DNA from: Rhodanobacteraceae bacterium
GTDB lineage: Bacteria > Pseudomonadota > Gammaproteobacteria > Xanthomonadales > SZUA-5
DNA: 64,000 nucleotides
Direction of reading: 5' to 3'
Assembly (NCBI GenBank): GCA_024234055.1
Contig: JACKOW010000004.1
Location: 124,001-188,000 of the forward strand
Positions 1 to 8,725 of the stretch are shown in pieces. Numbering within the stretch: the stretch's first letter is position 1; each line of letters begins with the position of its first letter. Position numbers and translations under genes: made by a program. The notes under the pieces were generated by a model, which ran no database searches, was not told where the DNA came from, and saw only the letters and a program-made list of their open reading frames with translations.

Positions 1-956
1 TTGCCCTGGATCAGTGAGCGCTCGATGATCAAGTCGTCAGTCCCGGCGCAACGGATACCGCCGCCTCTGGCGTTTGTTCCCGCGGCAATGTTGTTACGAA
101 TCGTACTCTGCAACAGTGTCAGATTGCCGGCTGTGAAGATCCCACCGCCATCACCGGTTGAGCCGCGCACGTCGACGATATTGCCATCCACAAGCGTGTT
201 GTCCAACGTGAGGCTGGCACCCACATCGTTGTAGATACCCGCACCGTTGCCACTGGCACCATTGCCGGCCGTCAGGTTATCCAGCACCAGACTGTCATTC
301 AGGCGCAGAATGGCATTGTCATCGTTGAATATGCCGCCGCCGCCCTGCGTGGCCGCATTGGTCTGGTTGGCATCGACCCGCGTGTTGTTCAAAGTCATGG
401 TGGCGCGATTGAGAATGCCACCGGCATTGCCGTCGGCTTCGTTGCCGACCACACGTGCATTGTTCAAGGTCACTGTGGTGCCCGGCTCGCTGCGCAAACC
501 TGCTCCAGCGCGGCCATTGGGCAGATTGCCATCGCGCAGAGTCACGCCGTTGATGGTCGCCGCACCGCTGATCACATGCAGGATGCGGCCACGGTAGTTG
601 CCAGTTGTGTTGCCAATGGATACGACGGCTGATGATGTGCCGGTGATGGTGATGTTGCTGCGGATATCGATGTCGATGACGGCATTGTCGTCTTCATCGA
701 TGTCGGTGTTGCTGGCGAAATTACCGCGGCTCAGCGTGTAGAAGCCCTGCCCCAGAGTGATCGTATCGCTGCCAAAACCGCCGGTGTGGGTGCAACCGCC
801 AAAATCCGCATTGGTATTGGCCGATTGCACGGCCTCGCGCAGGCTGCAGGCGCTGCCGCTACCGAATTCATCGGCAAAGGTATTGACGTTGATGGTTGCG
901 GCAATCGCCGGATTGGCCCACAGCAGCATAAGGATCAGCACAGTTCGAATCGACAT
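1..956 (-). CDS. CSLREA-domain secreted beta-helix protein, C-terminus outside window
   Basis: This reading frame stays open to the window edge, so the C-terminus is missing and 318 codons are visible. It starts at ATG 956 behind a strong GGGAGGAAGAC ribosome site. The first 20 residues are a signal peptide ending ANPAIAA. At about residues 33-46 comes the CSLREA motif (SACSLREAVQSAN), typical of secreted proteins with right-handed parallel beta-helices. The rest is a ladder of Asn/Gly-rich repeats with recurring GGGI[FY]N, TLNN and GN motifs, as expected for helix rungs. It is probably surface exposed or secreted. In this lineage such proteins often end in a sorting tag, and exosortase H is encoded at 59.7-60.2 kb, but the C-terminus cannot be seen here. 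It is the last visible gene of the minus-strand cluster, 134 bp after the receiver-like gene. Confidence 0.85.
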   Translation of the reverse strand, partial: MSIRTVLILMLLWANPAIAATINVNTFADEFGSGSACSLREAVQSANTNADFGGCTHTGGFGSDTITLGQGFYTLSRGNFASNTDIDEDDNAVIDIDIRSNITITGTSSAVVSIGNTTGNYRGRILHVISGAATINGVTLRDGNLPNGRAGAGLRSEPGTTVTLNNARVVGNEADGNAGGILNRATMTLNNTRVDANQTNAATQGGGGIFNDDNAILRLNDSLVLDNLTAGNGASGNGAGIYNDVGASLTLDNTLVDGNIVDVRGSTGDGGGIFTAGNLTLLQSTIRNNIAAGTNARGGGIRCAGTDDLIIERSLIQG

Positions 957-1090
957 GGTCTTCCTCCCTTGGGTGGAGTCAGCCTATGTGCGCTGTCGAT
1001 GACCGGCTTTGCCGCAACGTGCAAGGTCTGGTCCGCAGGGTGCAATCTTCCAGGCCCCGCCACTGCTCAAAGGTGCATGAGCGCCGCGGC

Positions 1091-1438
1091 TCAGCGGAGT
1101 CTCGCGTCCAGCAGCAGTCGCTGGATATCCGACAGCAGTCGCCGGCCAGTGATCGGCGTTGCCAGTCGCCACACACCTTCGGCGATCTGATCTGCTGAAG
1201 GTTGTGCCGCAACCGCGCCGAGTATCAATGCCGGCGATCCGGGCAGGATCGGCGGTTCTTCTCCGCAGACCCAGACATCCAGCACCAGTCGCGCCAGCAT
1301 GCCGGGGTCGCGGTGACGCTCGATGCGCAGTTTCGGCCAGCGCTGAGCCAGCAGGGGACTGAGGTAGTGATCCAGACCCGCATCAACGCGCCAGTAACCG
1401 ATGCGGCGCAGTATCAGGCCAGACGTCGACGAGCGCAT
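1091..1438 (-). CDS. Small protein resembling a degenerate response-regulator receiver domain
   Basis: A protein of 115 residues is predicted from ATG 1438, which follows GAGGGGGCC. A GTG start at 1594 would add 52 residues of low-complexity, non-conserved-looking sequence and is less likely. The order of elements recalls a CheY-like fold: hydrophobic beta strands, an acidic residue in LVLDVW, a hydrophobic strand PALILGA, and a final ATPITGRRLLSDIQRLL segment like the KP-alpha5 end of receivers. The Lys is absent and the N-terminal acidic pair is not evident, so phosphorylation is doubtful. It lies downstream of the multihaem cytochrome gene in the same direction. I do not recognise a named family; the receiver resemblance is inference only. 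Confidence 0.5.
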   Translation of the reverse strand: MRSSTSGLILRRIGYWRVDAGLDHYLSPLLAQRWPKLRIERHRDPGMLARLVLDVWVCGEEPPILPGSPALILGAVAAQPSADQIAEGVWRLATPITGRRLLSDIQRLLLDARLR

Positions 1439-1594
1439 GGCCCCCTCACTCAAACCATCGAATGACGCGCATGTGACCTTCGGGCCTCGCGAGCTAATTG
1501 CGAGCTGACGATAGTCCGAGGCATTTCGGCTCACTGTGCCTGACGGTGCGGATGCTGATCCGTGGGTTGCAAAGTGCCCCGGTTGGCGATGCAC

Positions 1595-3496
1595 TCATTG
1601 CCCTGCTGACGGGCCCGCCCGCTCTTCCTCCGTGCGTTTGGAATCGCGACGCGAATCTCCGATATCGGGCTTGATCGCCTGGGCCTGCAACAGCGCCTGG
1701 GCCGCCAGCTCGGGCCGATCGGACAGACGGTAGGAGCGCGCCAGCTGCCACCAGCCCATGGCGCTGAGCGGGCGGGCCGCGAGGAAGCGCTTGAGCGCAG
1801 CAATTTCGCGGCTGTGATGTCCCTGGCCTCGTTCGATGATCGCCAGATTGAAGTCCACTTCGGGATGGAAATCCTCGCACTTCGCCAGCTGCCGCAACTG
1901 TTCAAGGGCCGCGTCGGAATCGCCCTTGCCTGCGCTGATCATGGCCTCCAGATGCGCCAGCTCAGGCAGCTTTCGATCCTTGACGGCAAGCTCTGCCAGC
2001 GCCTGCTCGGCCTCGGCGTACTGGCGCTGGCCGACCTGATGACGTGCGAGCTGCAGCCACCACGATGACGCTTCAGGCCTGAACTCAGCGAGGCGGCGGG
2101 CCAATGCAGCCGCCGCGGAGCGACCACCAATGCCATTGTTCAGCGCAATCAGTGCGCGATAGGCGCCCGCTTCGGCGAGCTCCATGTTCGGATCGACCCC
2201 GAACAGTTGCAGATCGCGTATCTGCGGCTGACGCGGCGCCAAGGGCGCGACCAGTGCGGCAGCATCGAAGGGCCCGCGGGTAATCCGATGATCGGTCATC
2301 GTGACTTCGATCACGTCCTGGGTGCGGCGGGTGGGCATATGGCATTGCACGCAATTGCGGGTATCGCTGCCCGCACCGTTCTCGCCATCAGCCAGGCCGT
2401 GCCGGATATCGAGTGTCTGGTGACAGCTCAGGCACTTGTCCCGATACCAGCCCACGGCACTCGGACCTACCCGCCGCACATGCGGGTCGTGGCAACTGAC
2501 ACAACCCATCCCGCCGTCGCTCTCCTGATAGCAACGGCTCTGCAGCAAGCGCCAGCCGTGATGGTTGATCTGGAAGCGCTCATCGCGCGGCTGGCGACTG
2601 TCGTCGATATCGACATGGACCAGGTAGTCGGAAAGTCGCTGACCCGGTCGGAAACTGTAGTCGCCCCGGCCGATCCGGCGCGAGCCGATCACCTCGACAG
2701 CAGGCAGCAGGTGGCACTGAAAGCAGACGTCATTGCGCGCCGGCCATGGCAGGCGCGCAGGATTGGTGATGGCGGCGCGGATCTGGGCCAGTTCCTTGCC
2801 ATCGAGGATGGCGCGCAGGTGCGATGCGCCCGGCCCATGGCAGCGCTGGCAGCCGATGCCCTCGGGCAGCGCGAGAGGGAACAGATCCGGCTGACCCGGC
2901 AGGTCGGAGCCCACGGCCACTTCGGGATAGGCGTTGTGGCAGAACAGGCATTCCCGGCGCACGCGGCGCTCCACGCCCGGGTGATTTGCCGCCTCGTAGC
3001 CCGGCGACATGCGCAGTGAATTGGACTGGGTGTACCAGCTCACCGGCAATTGATAGAGCTCGCCGGATTTGGTCTGGTGCAAGAAACTTTGCACCCGGTT
3101 GCCCGAGCCGATGATCCAGTCCACCCGCAGCTCAAGCTTGTGCGTATCGCCGTCTGCGCTCTTTCCGGACTGGACGTACCAGAGGCCACCGTCACGCCGC
3201 TCCAGCGCGAAGTCCTGCGCGCTCGCCTGATGTCGATGACGACTGCCTTCGAAGGGTCGGGAAGCAGGTCCATCGGCGCCGCGGCTCAAGGAACGCGCCA
3301 TGCCCACCTCGGCGAAGCTGGCGGCAATCTGCTGATGGCAGCGGCCGCAGGCGGCATCGGGCACGAAGTCGGCAGCGGCGCCGGTGGTGGTACTCAAACG
3401 CATGGCGCTCAGCGCATCCTGAGCCGCGCAGGGCGTGGATGCGACCAGAGCGAGCAGCGCTGCGCAGAGCCAGGCGCGCCCTGCTGACGCCGTCAT
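1595..3496 (-). CDS. Seven-haem c-type cytochrome with C-terminal tetratricopeptide repeats
   Basis: The start ATG 3496 overlaps the upstream stop codon as ATGA, giving 633 residues. A signal peptide ends near AAQ26, so the protein is periplasmic. Seven CxxCH haem sites are visible: CGRCH, CLFCH, CQRCH, CFQCH, CVSCH, CLSCH and CVQCH, all in the first about 400 residues. The last about 180 residues are helical TPR units (for example YAEAEQALAELAVKD and SRPELAA-type repeats). This is the architecture of multihaem cytochrome-TPR proteins thought to act in periplasmic electron transfer or protein-protein assembly; the redox partner is unknown. Co-transcription with two alkylation-repair genes is unexpected. 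Confidence 0.85.
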   Translation of the reverse strand: MTASAGRAWLCAALLALVASTPCAAQDALSAMRLSTTTGAAADFVPDAACGRCHQQIAASFAEVGMARSLSRGADGPASRPFEGSRHRHQASAQDFALERRDGGLWYVQSGKSADGDTHKLELRVDWIIGSGNRVQSFLHQTKSGELYQLPVSWYTQSNSLRMSPGYEAANHPGVERRVRRECLFCHNAYPEVAVGSDLPGQPDLFPLALPEGIGCQRCHGPGASHLRAILDGKELAQIRAAITNPARLPWPARNDVCFQCHLLPAVEVIGSRRIGRGDYSFRPGQRLSDYLVHVDIDDSRQPRDERFQINHHGWRLLQSRCYQESDGGMGCVSCHDPHVRRVGPSAVGWYRDKCLSCHQTLDIRHGLADGENGAGSDTRNCVQCHMPTRRTQDVIEVTMTDHRITRGPFDAAALVAPLAPRQPQIRDLQLFGVDPNMELAEAGAYRALIALNNGIGGRSAAAALARRLAEFRPEASSWWLQLARHQVGQRQYAEAEQALAELAVKDRKLPELAHLEAMISAGKGDSDAALEQLRQLAKCEDFHPEVDFNLAIIERGQGHHSREIAALKRFLAARPLSAMGWWQLARSYRLSDRPELAAQALLQAQAIKPDIGDSRRDSKRTEEERAGPSAGQ

Positions 3497-4320
3497 GTGC
3501 CGCGCGCCAGTACGCTGCGCGGGATCCAGCCACCGCGACCACTGCGATCGATCACTGAAACCCAACCGGAAAACTCATCCAGTTCCAGCACCTGATCGCC
3601 GGCAGCGACACTGAGCTCACCGGCGTGGTAGTGACGACGGGCAATCGACTGAGTCTCGCCCGGGCCAAAATAGCCCCGCGGCACCCAGCCGCCACGCTGG
3701 TCCGGCGCAACCGCCCACTTCCAGCCCGGAAATTCGCCCTCGTCGGCCCTGTCCACCCAGCGCACGGAATCTCCAATGTCGACCTCGATCGGATCGGCAT
3801 ACTGCGCCTGATAGGCCCGGGCAACGCGCGTCCAGGGCAAGGCAGCACCGCTTTCCAGCGTCAACAGGGCCTGTTTGCGCCCGAGTCCGCCCGCATAACC
3901 GGTCAGGCTGCCGTTACTGCCGATGACCCGATGGCAGGGAACCAGCACCGAGATCGGATTGCGGCCCACCGCTGCGGCGACAGCACGCGTGGCGTTCGGC
4001 TTGCCGATGCTCTCGGCGAGCGCGCCATACGTGATGGTCTGGCCGCTGGGTATCTCCAGCAGCGCCTTCCACACCTGCTGCTGGAACGGCGTGCCCTGCG
4101 GGGCCAGCCTGGGCATCGCTGCAGCGCCACCGCGCAGGTGCTCGATCAGCCAGTCGGCGGCCAGACGCAGTGCCGGATCGGCATCCACATCGTCCACCAG
4201 CGAATCCCCCGGCAACGCCGGCTCGTGTTGCTGACCCCGGAACCACAGTCCGAGCAGGGCCCCATGGTCGGCCGCGAGGCGGACCGTCCCGAGAGGGGTT
4301 TCGATGTTCGTCGTCTTCAT
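3493..4320 (-). CDS. ogt: Methylated-DNA-protein cysteine methyltransferase with tandem SH3-like C-terminal tail
   Basis: The 275-residue protein transfers O6-alkyl groups from guanine to its own cysteine. ATG 4320 overlaps the upstream stop (ATGA), which fixes the start. The methyltransferase domain spans about 1-160, with the helix-turn-helix region at 78-120 and the active-site PCHRV at 128-132 (Cys129), followed by the Asn/Gly wing. Unusually, about 115 further residues follow. They contain two SH3-like repeats: one with GW-W and GGWVPRGYF (about 178-218) and one with SGW and GGWIPRSVL (about 233-271). Typical Ogt proteins stop near residue 165. The tail could bind a partner or DNA. The stop overlaps the cytochrome start. 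Confidence 0.9.
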   Translation of the reverse strand: MKTTNIETPLGTVRLAADHGALLGLWFRGQQHEPALPGDSLVDDVDADPALRLAADWLIEHLRGGAAAMPRLAPQGTPFQQQVWKALLEIPSGQTITYGALAESIGKPNATRAVAAAVGRNPISVLVPCHRVIGSNGSLTGYAGGLGRKQALLTLESGAALPWTRVARAYQAQYADPIEVDIGDSVRWVDRADEGEFPGWKWAVAPDQRGGWVPRGYFGPGETQSIARRHYHAGELSVAAGDQVLELDEFSGWVSVIDRSGRGGWIPRSVLARGT

Positions 4321-5741
4321 GCTTGTTTCCACAGATGCAAGGTGGCGTAGCCACGCCAGGGGCGCCAGGCTTCTGCTGCCGCGAGCACCTCTCGCGGCTT
4401 GAGCCCGGGAAAGGCGCGCAGAATGATGAGGTCGGTGTGCGGAAAGGCGTCGGGCCAGGACAGGCAGCGCAGCGCAATGTACTGCGCCGTCCATTCGCCT
4501 ATCCCGGGCAGCGCCCGCAATTGGGTCAGCGTCGATTCCACCGGGGCGTCGGCGTGCAGCCGAAGTGCCCCGCTGGCGACGGCCTGCGCGAGTGCCAGAA
4601 TGCTGCGGGCGCGCGTGGCCAGGATGCCCAGACTCACCAGGTCCGAGGCCTGCAGTGCGGCAACGTCGGCCGCTGTCGGGAAGAGGCGATTCAGACCCGC
4701 ATGCGCAGTGTCGATCGGCGTGCCATGAGTGCTCGCAAGCCGCCCGGCCAGCGTGGTGGCGGCGGCCACGCTGACCTGCTGCCCCAGAATGGCGCGTACC
4801 GATTGCTCGAAGCCATCGATGGCACCGGGCAGGCGCAGACCGGGGCGTGCCGCTGCGACCGCGCCCAGGGACTCTGCGACATGCTGCGGATCACAATCGA
4901 GATCGAATTGGCGGCGCACCGCCGCGATCAACCCCAGCAGATCCGTGCGCAATGTGTCCGATATCGAGAGCTGCAACCGGGAACGCTCGGGATCATGGCT
5001 GACCTCGATCCATCCGGCCCGACCCTTGCCAGCCGGATCGCGGACGCAGCGGCGATAGACGCCGTCCGCGACCTGCTCGACCCCAGGCACGGCACGCATC
5101 GCAAAGAACTCCAGGATCGCTGGCCAATCGTAGGGTGGCCGATAGTCCAGGCTGAGCACCACGCCGTCATGGCTCACGCGATTCGACACCTGCCGCCGCA
5201 GATCCCCAGGGCTCATGCGGTAGCGCTCGCGGATCAGGGCGTTGCAGCGGCGCAGGCTGCGAAAACCCGCCATTTCCGCCACTTGTGCAATCGGCAATCG
5301 GGTCTCGCTGAGCAGGCGCTTGGCCAGCAGCAGGCGTTGCGTCTGCGCATAGGCGATCGGGGTGACCCCCAGATGAGCCTGGAACACGCGGCGCAGATGG
5401 CGCTCGCCCACCCCCGTGCGCTCAGCCAGTTCGGCCAGTCGCTCGTGTCCGATGCCGGCATCCAGCATGCGCGCGGCGGCGCTGGCGAGCGCATCCGGGC
5501 TGTCGATCAGCGACACACCCGGCGCCAGCTCCGGCCGGCAGCGCAGGCAGGGTCTGAAACCAGCGGCCTCGGCGGCGGCCGCCGACCCATAGAACTGGCA
5601 GGAGCTGGGCTTGGGCGTGCGTACGCGGCAGATCGGCCGGCAATAGATGCCAGTGGTGCTGACGCCGACGAAAAACCGTCCGTCAAAGCGCCGGTCGCGG
5701 CTCAACAAGGCTTGATAGGCGCTGGCGGGATCGAGTGTCAT
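4317..5741 (-). CDS. alkA: Ada-type regulator fused to AlkA 3-methyladenine DNA glycosylase
   Basis: A 474-residue fusion starts at ATG 5741; a TTG seven codons upstream is less likely. Residues 1-75 form the Ada zinc/methyl-acceptor domain, with Cys34, Cys38, Cys65 and Cys68 (GIYCRPICRVR and PCLRCRP). Residues about 80-185 are an AraC-type helix-turn-helix. Residues about 190-300 match the AlkA N-terminal domain. Residues about 305-470 are the HhH-GPD glycosylase, with hairpin LPGIGEWTAQ at 411-420 and catalytic Asp437 in HTDL. It should sense methyl phosphotriesters and excise alkylated bases, and may autoregulate the operon in which it is first. This fusion is known in several proteobacteria and actinobacteria. 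Confidence 0.93.
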   Translation of the reverse strand: MTLDPASAYQALLSRDRRFDGRFFVGVSTTGIYCRPICRVRTPKPSSCQFYGSAAAAEAAGFRPCLRCRPELAPGVSLIDSPDALASAAARMLDAGIGHERLAELAERTGVGERHLRRVFQAHLGVTPIAYAQTQRLLLAKRLLSETRLPIAQVAEMAGFRSLRRCNALIRERYRMSPGDLRRQVSNRVSHDGVVLSLDYRPPYDWPAILEFFAMRAVPGVEQVADGVYRRCVRDPAGKGRAGWIEVSHDPERSRLQLSISDTLRTDLLGLIAAVRRQFDLDCDPQHVAESLGAVAAARPGLRLPGAIDGFEQSVRAILGQQVSVAAATTLAGRLASTHGTPIDTAHAGLNRLFPTAADVAALQASDLVSLGILATRARSILALAQAVASGALRLHADAPVESTLTQLRALPGIGEWTAQYIALRCLSWPDAFPHTDLIILRAFPGLKPREVLAAAEAWRPWRGYATLHLWKQA

Positions 5742-5985
5742 GGGCACATCGTACCCGCGCAAGAGTACACACGCTCGCCGTTTTCGGACCTGTGGTTTCA
5801 GCCGAGCGCCGCCGGTGGCGCGGCGCAGGCCACCGGGAACTGACCGCCTCGACGTGGATCGAACACCAAGGATGTAGAATGACGATATCGACCGAGCCGG
5901 CGCCTACCCGTCGGCCCAGCCCTCACCCCGCAAGTTCCGATTGATCCGGCGTCGTCCAGGCGGCTGCCGACTGGAGTACCTCACG

Positions 5986-6846
5986 ATGCTGGAGTTTCTG
6001 CAAAGTCTGCTCACCGGGACCGACAAGATCATGATGCTGTGCGCCATCGGTCTGACCGTGGAGTACTTTCGCCCGGCAGAGAAGAATCAACCGGCGTCAG
6101 CGATCCTGTTCAACCTGATCTGGATCGTCAATTTCGTGGTGATGACCAATCTGGCGATGATGCTGGTTGGGCGCCTGGTGCCCATGGGCGTGGCGGCGCT
6201 GGGTGGCCCGCTATTTCACATCCAGTTCGCCGAAGGCTGGATCGGCGGTCTCGGCCAGTTCTTTCTGCTGCTGCTGATCCACGACTTCTGCTACTACTGG
6301 TTCCACCGCTGCCAGCACACCTGGGCCTGGTTCTGGGCGCATCACAAACTGCACCACACCGAGGTGCACATGAATGCGACGACCAGCTTCCGCCATCACT
6401 GGATGGAGAATGTCTATCGCATCCCCTTCATCTTCATCCCGATGGGCCTGTTCAACATCGAGGGCAGCTACACCGTGCTGGTCTGGGATGCGGCGCTGTT
6501 GTGGGCGATCTTCACCCACGTCAACCTGCGCCTGTCGATGGGGCCGCTGACCCGCTTCATCGCCGGCCCGCAAGTGCATCGCATCCACCATTCTTCGTTG
6601 CCGGAGCACCAGAACCGCAACTTCGCGGCGTTCTTCCCGATCTGGGATCAGCTCTTCGGCAGTTTCCACATGCCCAAACAGAATGAGTTTCCGCCGTGCG
6701 GCATGACCGACGGCGAAACCACCGATTCAGTCTGGCAGGCGCATTTCGGGGTATTCAAGGACTGGTACGGCCTGTGGAAGAACCGCAAGGCAGGTCGGCC
6801 CGCGAGCGCGCCAGCGGCGGTGCCGGTGGCGAGCGAAAACGCCTGA
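5986..6846 (+). CDS. Sterol desaturase / fatty acid hydroxylase superfamily membrane protein
   Basis: The 286-residue protein starts at ATG 5986 with GGAG nine bases upstream; a TTG at 5941 would add 15 unlikely residues. It has several membrane segments (about 15-35, 42-65, 85-105, 150-185) and the His clusters of the di-iron hydroxylase superfamily: HDFCYYWFHRCQH, HHKLHHTEVH and HRIHHSS, the last two about 105 residues apart. It should hydroxylate or desaturate a lipid or sterol-like substrate in the inner membrane; the substrate cannot be read from sequence. It stands alone, between the divergent alkA operon and a REP-like repeat. Confidence 0.9.
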   Translation: MLEFLQSLLTGTDKIMMLCAIGLTVEYFRPAEKNQPASAILFNLIWIVNFVVMTNLAMMLVGRLVPMGVAALGGPLFHIQFAEGWIGGLGQFFLLLLIHDFCYYWFHRCQHTWAWFWAHHKLHHTEVHMNATTSFRHHWMENVYRIPFIFIPMGLFNIEGSYTVLVWDAALLWAIFTHVNLRLSMGPLTRFIAGPQVHRIHHSSLPEHQNRNFAAFFPIWDQLFGSFHMPKQNEFPPCGMTDGETTDSVWQAHFGVFKDWYGLWKNRKAGRPASAPAAVPVASENA

Positions 6847-6849
6847 AGC

Positions 6850-6945
6850 CATCGTCATTCCCGCGAAGGCGCACGAAGGCGGGAATCCAGTGACTTCATG
6901 AGGGGTGAAGCTGGACTGGATTCGCGCGTTCGCGAGAATGACAGG
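6850..6945. repeat. REP-like inverted pair (GTCATTCCCGCGAAGGCG type)
   Basis: The sequence GTCATTCCCGCGAAGGCG...GGAATCCAG (from 6854) faces CTGGATTCGCGCGTTCGCGAGAATGAC (6914-6942), forming an imperfect inverted repeat between the hydroxylase and DUF4139 genes. This type is widespread in proteobacterial intergenic regions. It may also act as a transcript end for the upstream gene. Confidence 0.75.
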
Positions 6946-7034
6946 ATGCTCGTTCCGGTTTACCCAAACCCCAAAGCGCATTTCATCCCGTTGTTCATCT
7001 CGATACCTTCTCCACCAGACAGAGGATTCGAGCC

Positions 7035-8531
7035 ATGCTTCGTTCCGCCCTTCTCGTCACGGCCATCGCCATGAGCCTCAACGCCGCATCTGCCGCCAAT
7101 GAAGCCGACTACGCCCTGACCATCTACAGCTCGGCGCAGCCAGGCCAGATCAACGTCAATGCGCTGGCCAATTACGGCGCTCAGGGCTTGCCCGGCTACG
7201 CGCTGGTGCGCGACCGGCGCACAATGGCCGTCCCCAAGGGCCGCGGTGAAGTGCGCTTCACCGATGTCGCCAAACTGATCGACCCGACCACGGTCAGCTT
7301 CATCTCGCTGTCGGACCCCGACGGCACCCGCGTGCTGGAGCAGAACTTCCAGTTCGATCTGGTCAGCGCCGAGAAACTGATGGATCGCTACATCGGCCAG
7401 CGCATTGTCGTGGAGCGCACGGTTGGCAACCAGTCCGAGCTCGTCGCTGGCACGCTCCTGGGTACCCAGGGTGCGCTGCTGATGCAACTCGATTCGGGCG
7501 AGGTGAGCTCCTTGCAGAGTTACGACAGCGTGCGTTTTCCTTCGTTGCCCGGCGGCTTGATCACGCGCCCGACCCTGGTCTGGCTCACCGACAGCGCCCA
7601 CGGCGGCGATCAGGACGCACAAGTGGCCTATCAATCGCGCGGATTGACCTGGTGGGCCGATTACAACGTCATCCTCAAGGAAGACGCCACTGGCTGCAGC
7701 ATGGATCTGGCGGCATGGGTGACCATCGTCAACCAGTCCGGTGGCAGCTACCCGCAGGCCAAGCTGAAACTGGTCGCCGGCGAGGTCAATCGCGCACCTG
7801 CAGCGCCGGCACAGAGCCTGCGCAAGATGGAAGTGATGTCGACGGCGATCTTGGATGAGGGCGGCTTCCAGGAATCGCAACTGTTCGAGTACCACCTGTA
7901 CACGCTGGGGCGTCGCAGCGATCTGCCGGACAACTCCACCAAGCAACTGGAATTGTTTCCGTCCTCGTCAGGCGTGAGTTGCACCAAGCAACTGGTGTTC
8001 ACGGCCAGTCCCTATGCCTATCCGATGTGGGGCGGCGCACCGAACATGGATCAGAACCTCGGCGCCACCCACAAGGGCCAGGTCGGGGCCTATCTGGAAT
8101 TTGCCAACAAGGCCGAGAACCAGATGGGCATGCCGCTGCCGGCCGGGCGCGTGCGGGTGAACCAGGCGTCGGTCGACGGTTCACTGGAATTCATCGGCGA
8201 GGATGTCATTGCCCACACGCCACGCAACGAGACGCTGCGGATCAAGCTGGGCAATTCCTTCGATATCGTCGGCGAGCGCAAGCAGGTGGATTTCAAGCTG
8301 GACACCACGGGCAAGACCCTGGACGAGACCTTCGAGATCGAGGTGCGCAACCGCAAGACCATGACGGCCAATGTCATTGTGCGCGACTACTTCTATCGCT
8401 GGAGCACCTGGGAGCTGCTGCAGAGCACCCACAAGGGCAACAAGCGCGATCAGCAGACCATGGACTTCCCGGTGCAGATTCCGGCCGATGGCACCGCCAA
8501 GGTGCGCTACACGGTGCGTTATCGCTGGTAG
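7035..8531 (+). CDS. DUF4139 domain-containing secreted protein
   Basis: The 498-residue protein has a signal peptide ending NAASA-ANEAD near residue 21. The remainder is beta-rich and matches the DUF4139 pattern: an N-terminal GYALVRDRRTMAVPKG segment, the central ...VAYQSRGLTWWADYNV motif, and a C-terminal ANVIVRDYFYRWSTW / VRYTVRYRW ending. Proteins of this family are exported and have no established biochemical activity. It is monocistronic. A perfect heptamer array begins one base after its stop codon. Confidence 0.85.
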   Translation: MLRSALLVTAIAMSLNAASAANEADYALTIYSSAQPGQINVNALANYGAQGLPGYALVRDRRTMAVPKGRGEVRFTDVAKLIDPTTVSFISLSDPDGTRVLEQNFQFDLVSAEKLMDRYIGQRIVVERTVGNQSELVAGTLLGTQGALLMQLDSGEVSSLQSYDSVRFPSLPGGLITRPTLVWLTDSAHGGDQDAQVAYQSRGLTWWADYNVILKEDATGCSMDLAAWVTIVNQSGGSYPQAKLKLVAGEVNRAPAAPAQSLRKMEVMSTAILDEGGFQESQLFEYHLYTLGRRSDLPDNSTKQLELFPSSSGVSCTKQLVFTASPYAYPMWGGAPNMDQNLGATHKGQVGAYLEFANKAENQMGMPLPAGRVRVNQASVDGSLEFIGEDVIAHTPRNETLRIKLGNSFDIVGERKQVDFKLDTTGKTLDETFEIEVRNRKTMTANVIVRDYFYRWSTWELLQSTHKGNKRDQQTMDFPVQIPADGTAKVRYTVRYRW

Positions 8532-8532
8532 C

Positions 8533-8581
8533 TTGTCGGTTGTCGGTTGTCGGTTGTCGGTTGTCGGTTGTCGGTTGTCGG
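8533..8581 (+). repeat. Tandem array, 7 perfect copies of TTGTCGG
   Basis: Seven uninterrupted 7-bp units start one base after the DUF4139 stop codon (TAG 8529-8531). The sense strand is G-rich with regularly spaced GG pairs, so a two-quartet G-quadruplex is conceivable. It is one member of the 3'-end heptamer class described in the findings. Confidence 0.97.
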
Positions 8582-8675
8582 AGTATGGAAGGCGCGGCCG
8601 TCACGTAGACGCTTCGGGTCAACCTGACCTACCCGCACCGAAGCCGCTACCCTCTCGCCACTGAGGCCGCACCTA

Positions 8676-8720
8676 CCCTTTTCCTTTTTCCATTTCCCAT
8701 TTTCCCCTTCCCATTTTCCC
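8676..8720 (-). repeat. Degenerate heptamer array (GGGAAAA/TGGGAAA) after cdsA stop
   Basis: Read on the minus strand, GGGAAAA, TGGGAAG, GGGAAAA, TGGGAAA, TGGAAAA and AGGAAAA follow each other with a period of seven, beginning about five bases after the cdsA stop at 8726. The array is purine-only apart from T at unit borders. Confidence 0.75.
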
Positions 8721-8725
8721 GCTTC

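Noticed and set aside
4170..5843. 557-residue plus-strand open frame opposite alkA
   Set aside because: Antisense shadow; Gln/Arg/Ala-rich with no family features, while the opposite strand encodes a complete Ada-AlkA protein.
7748..8002. Short antisense open frame inside the DUF4139 gene
   Set aside because: No start site and no conservation features; frame shadow.
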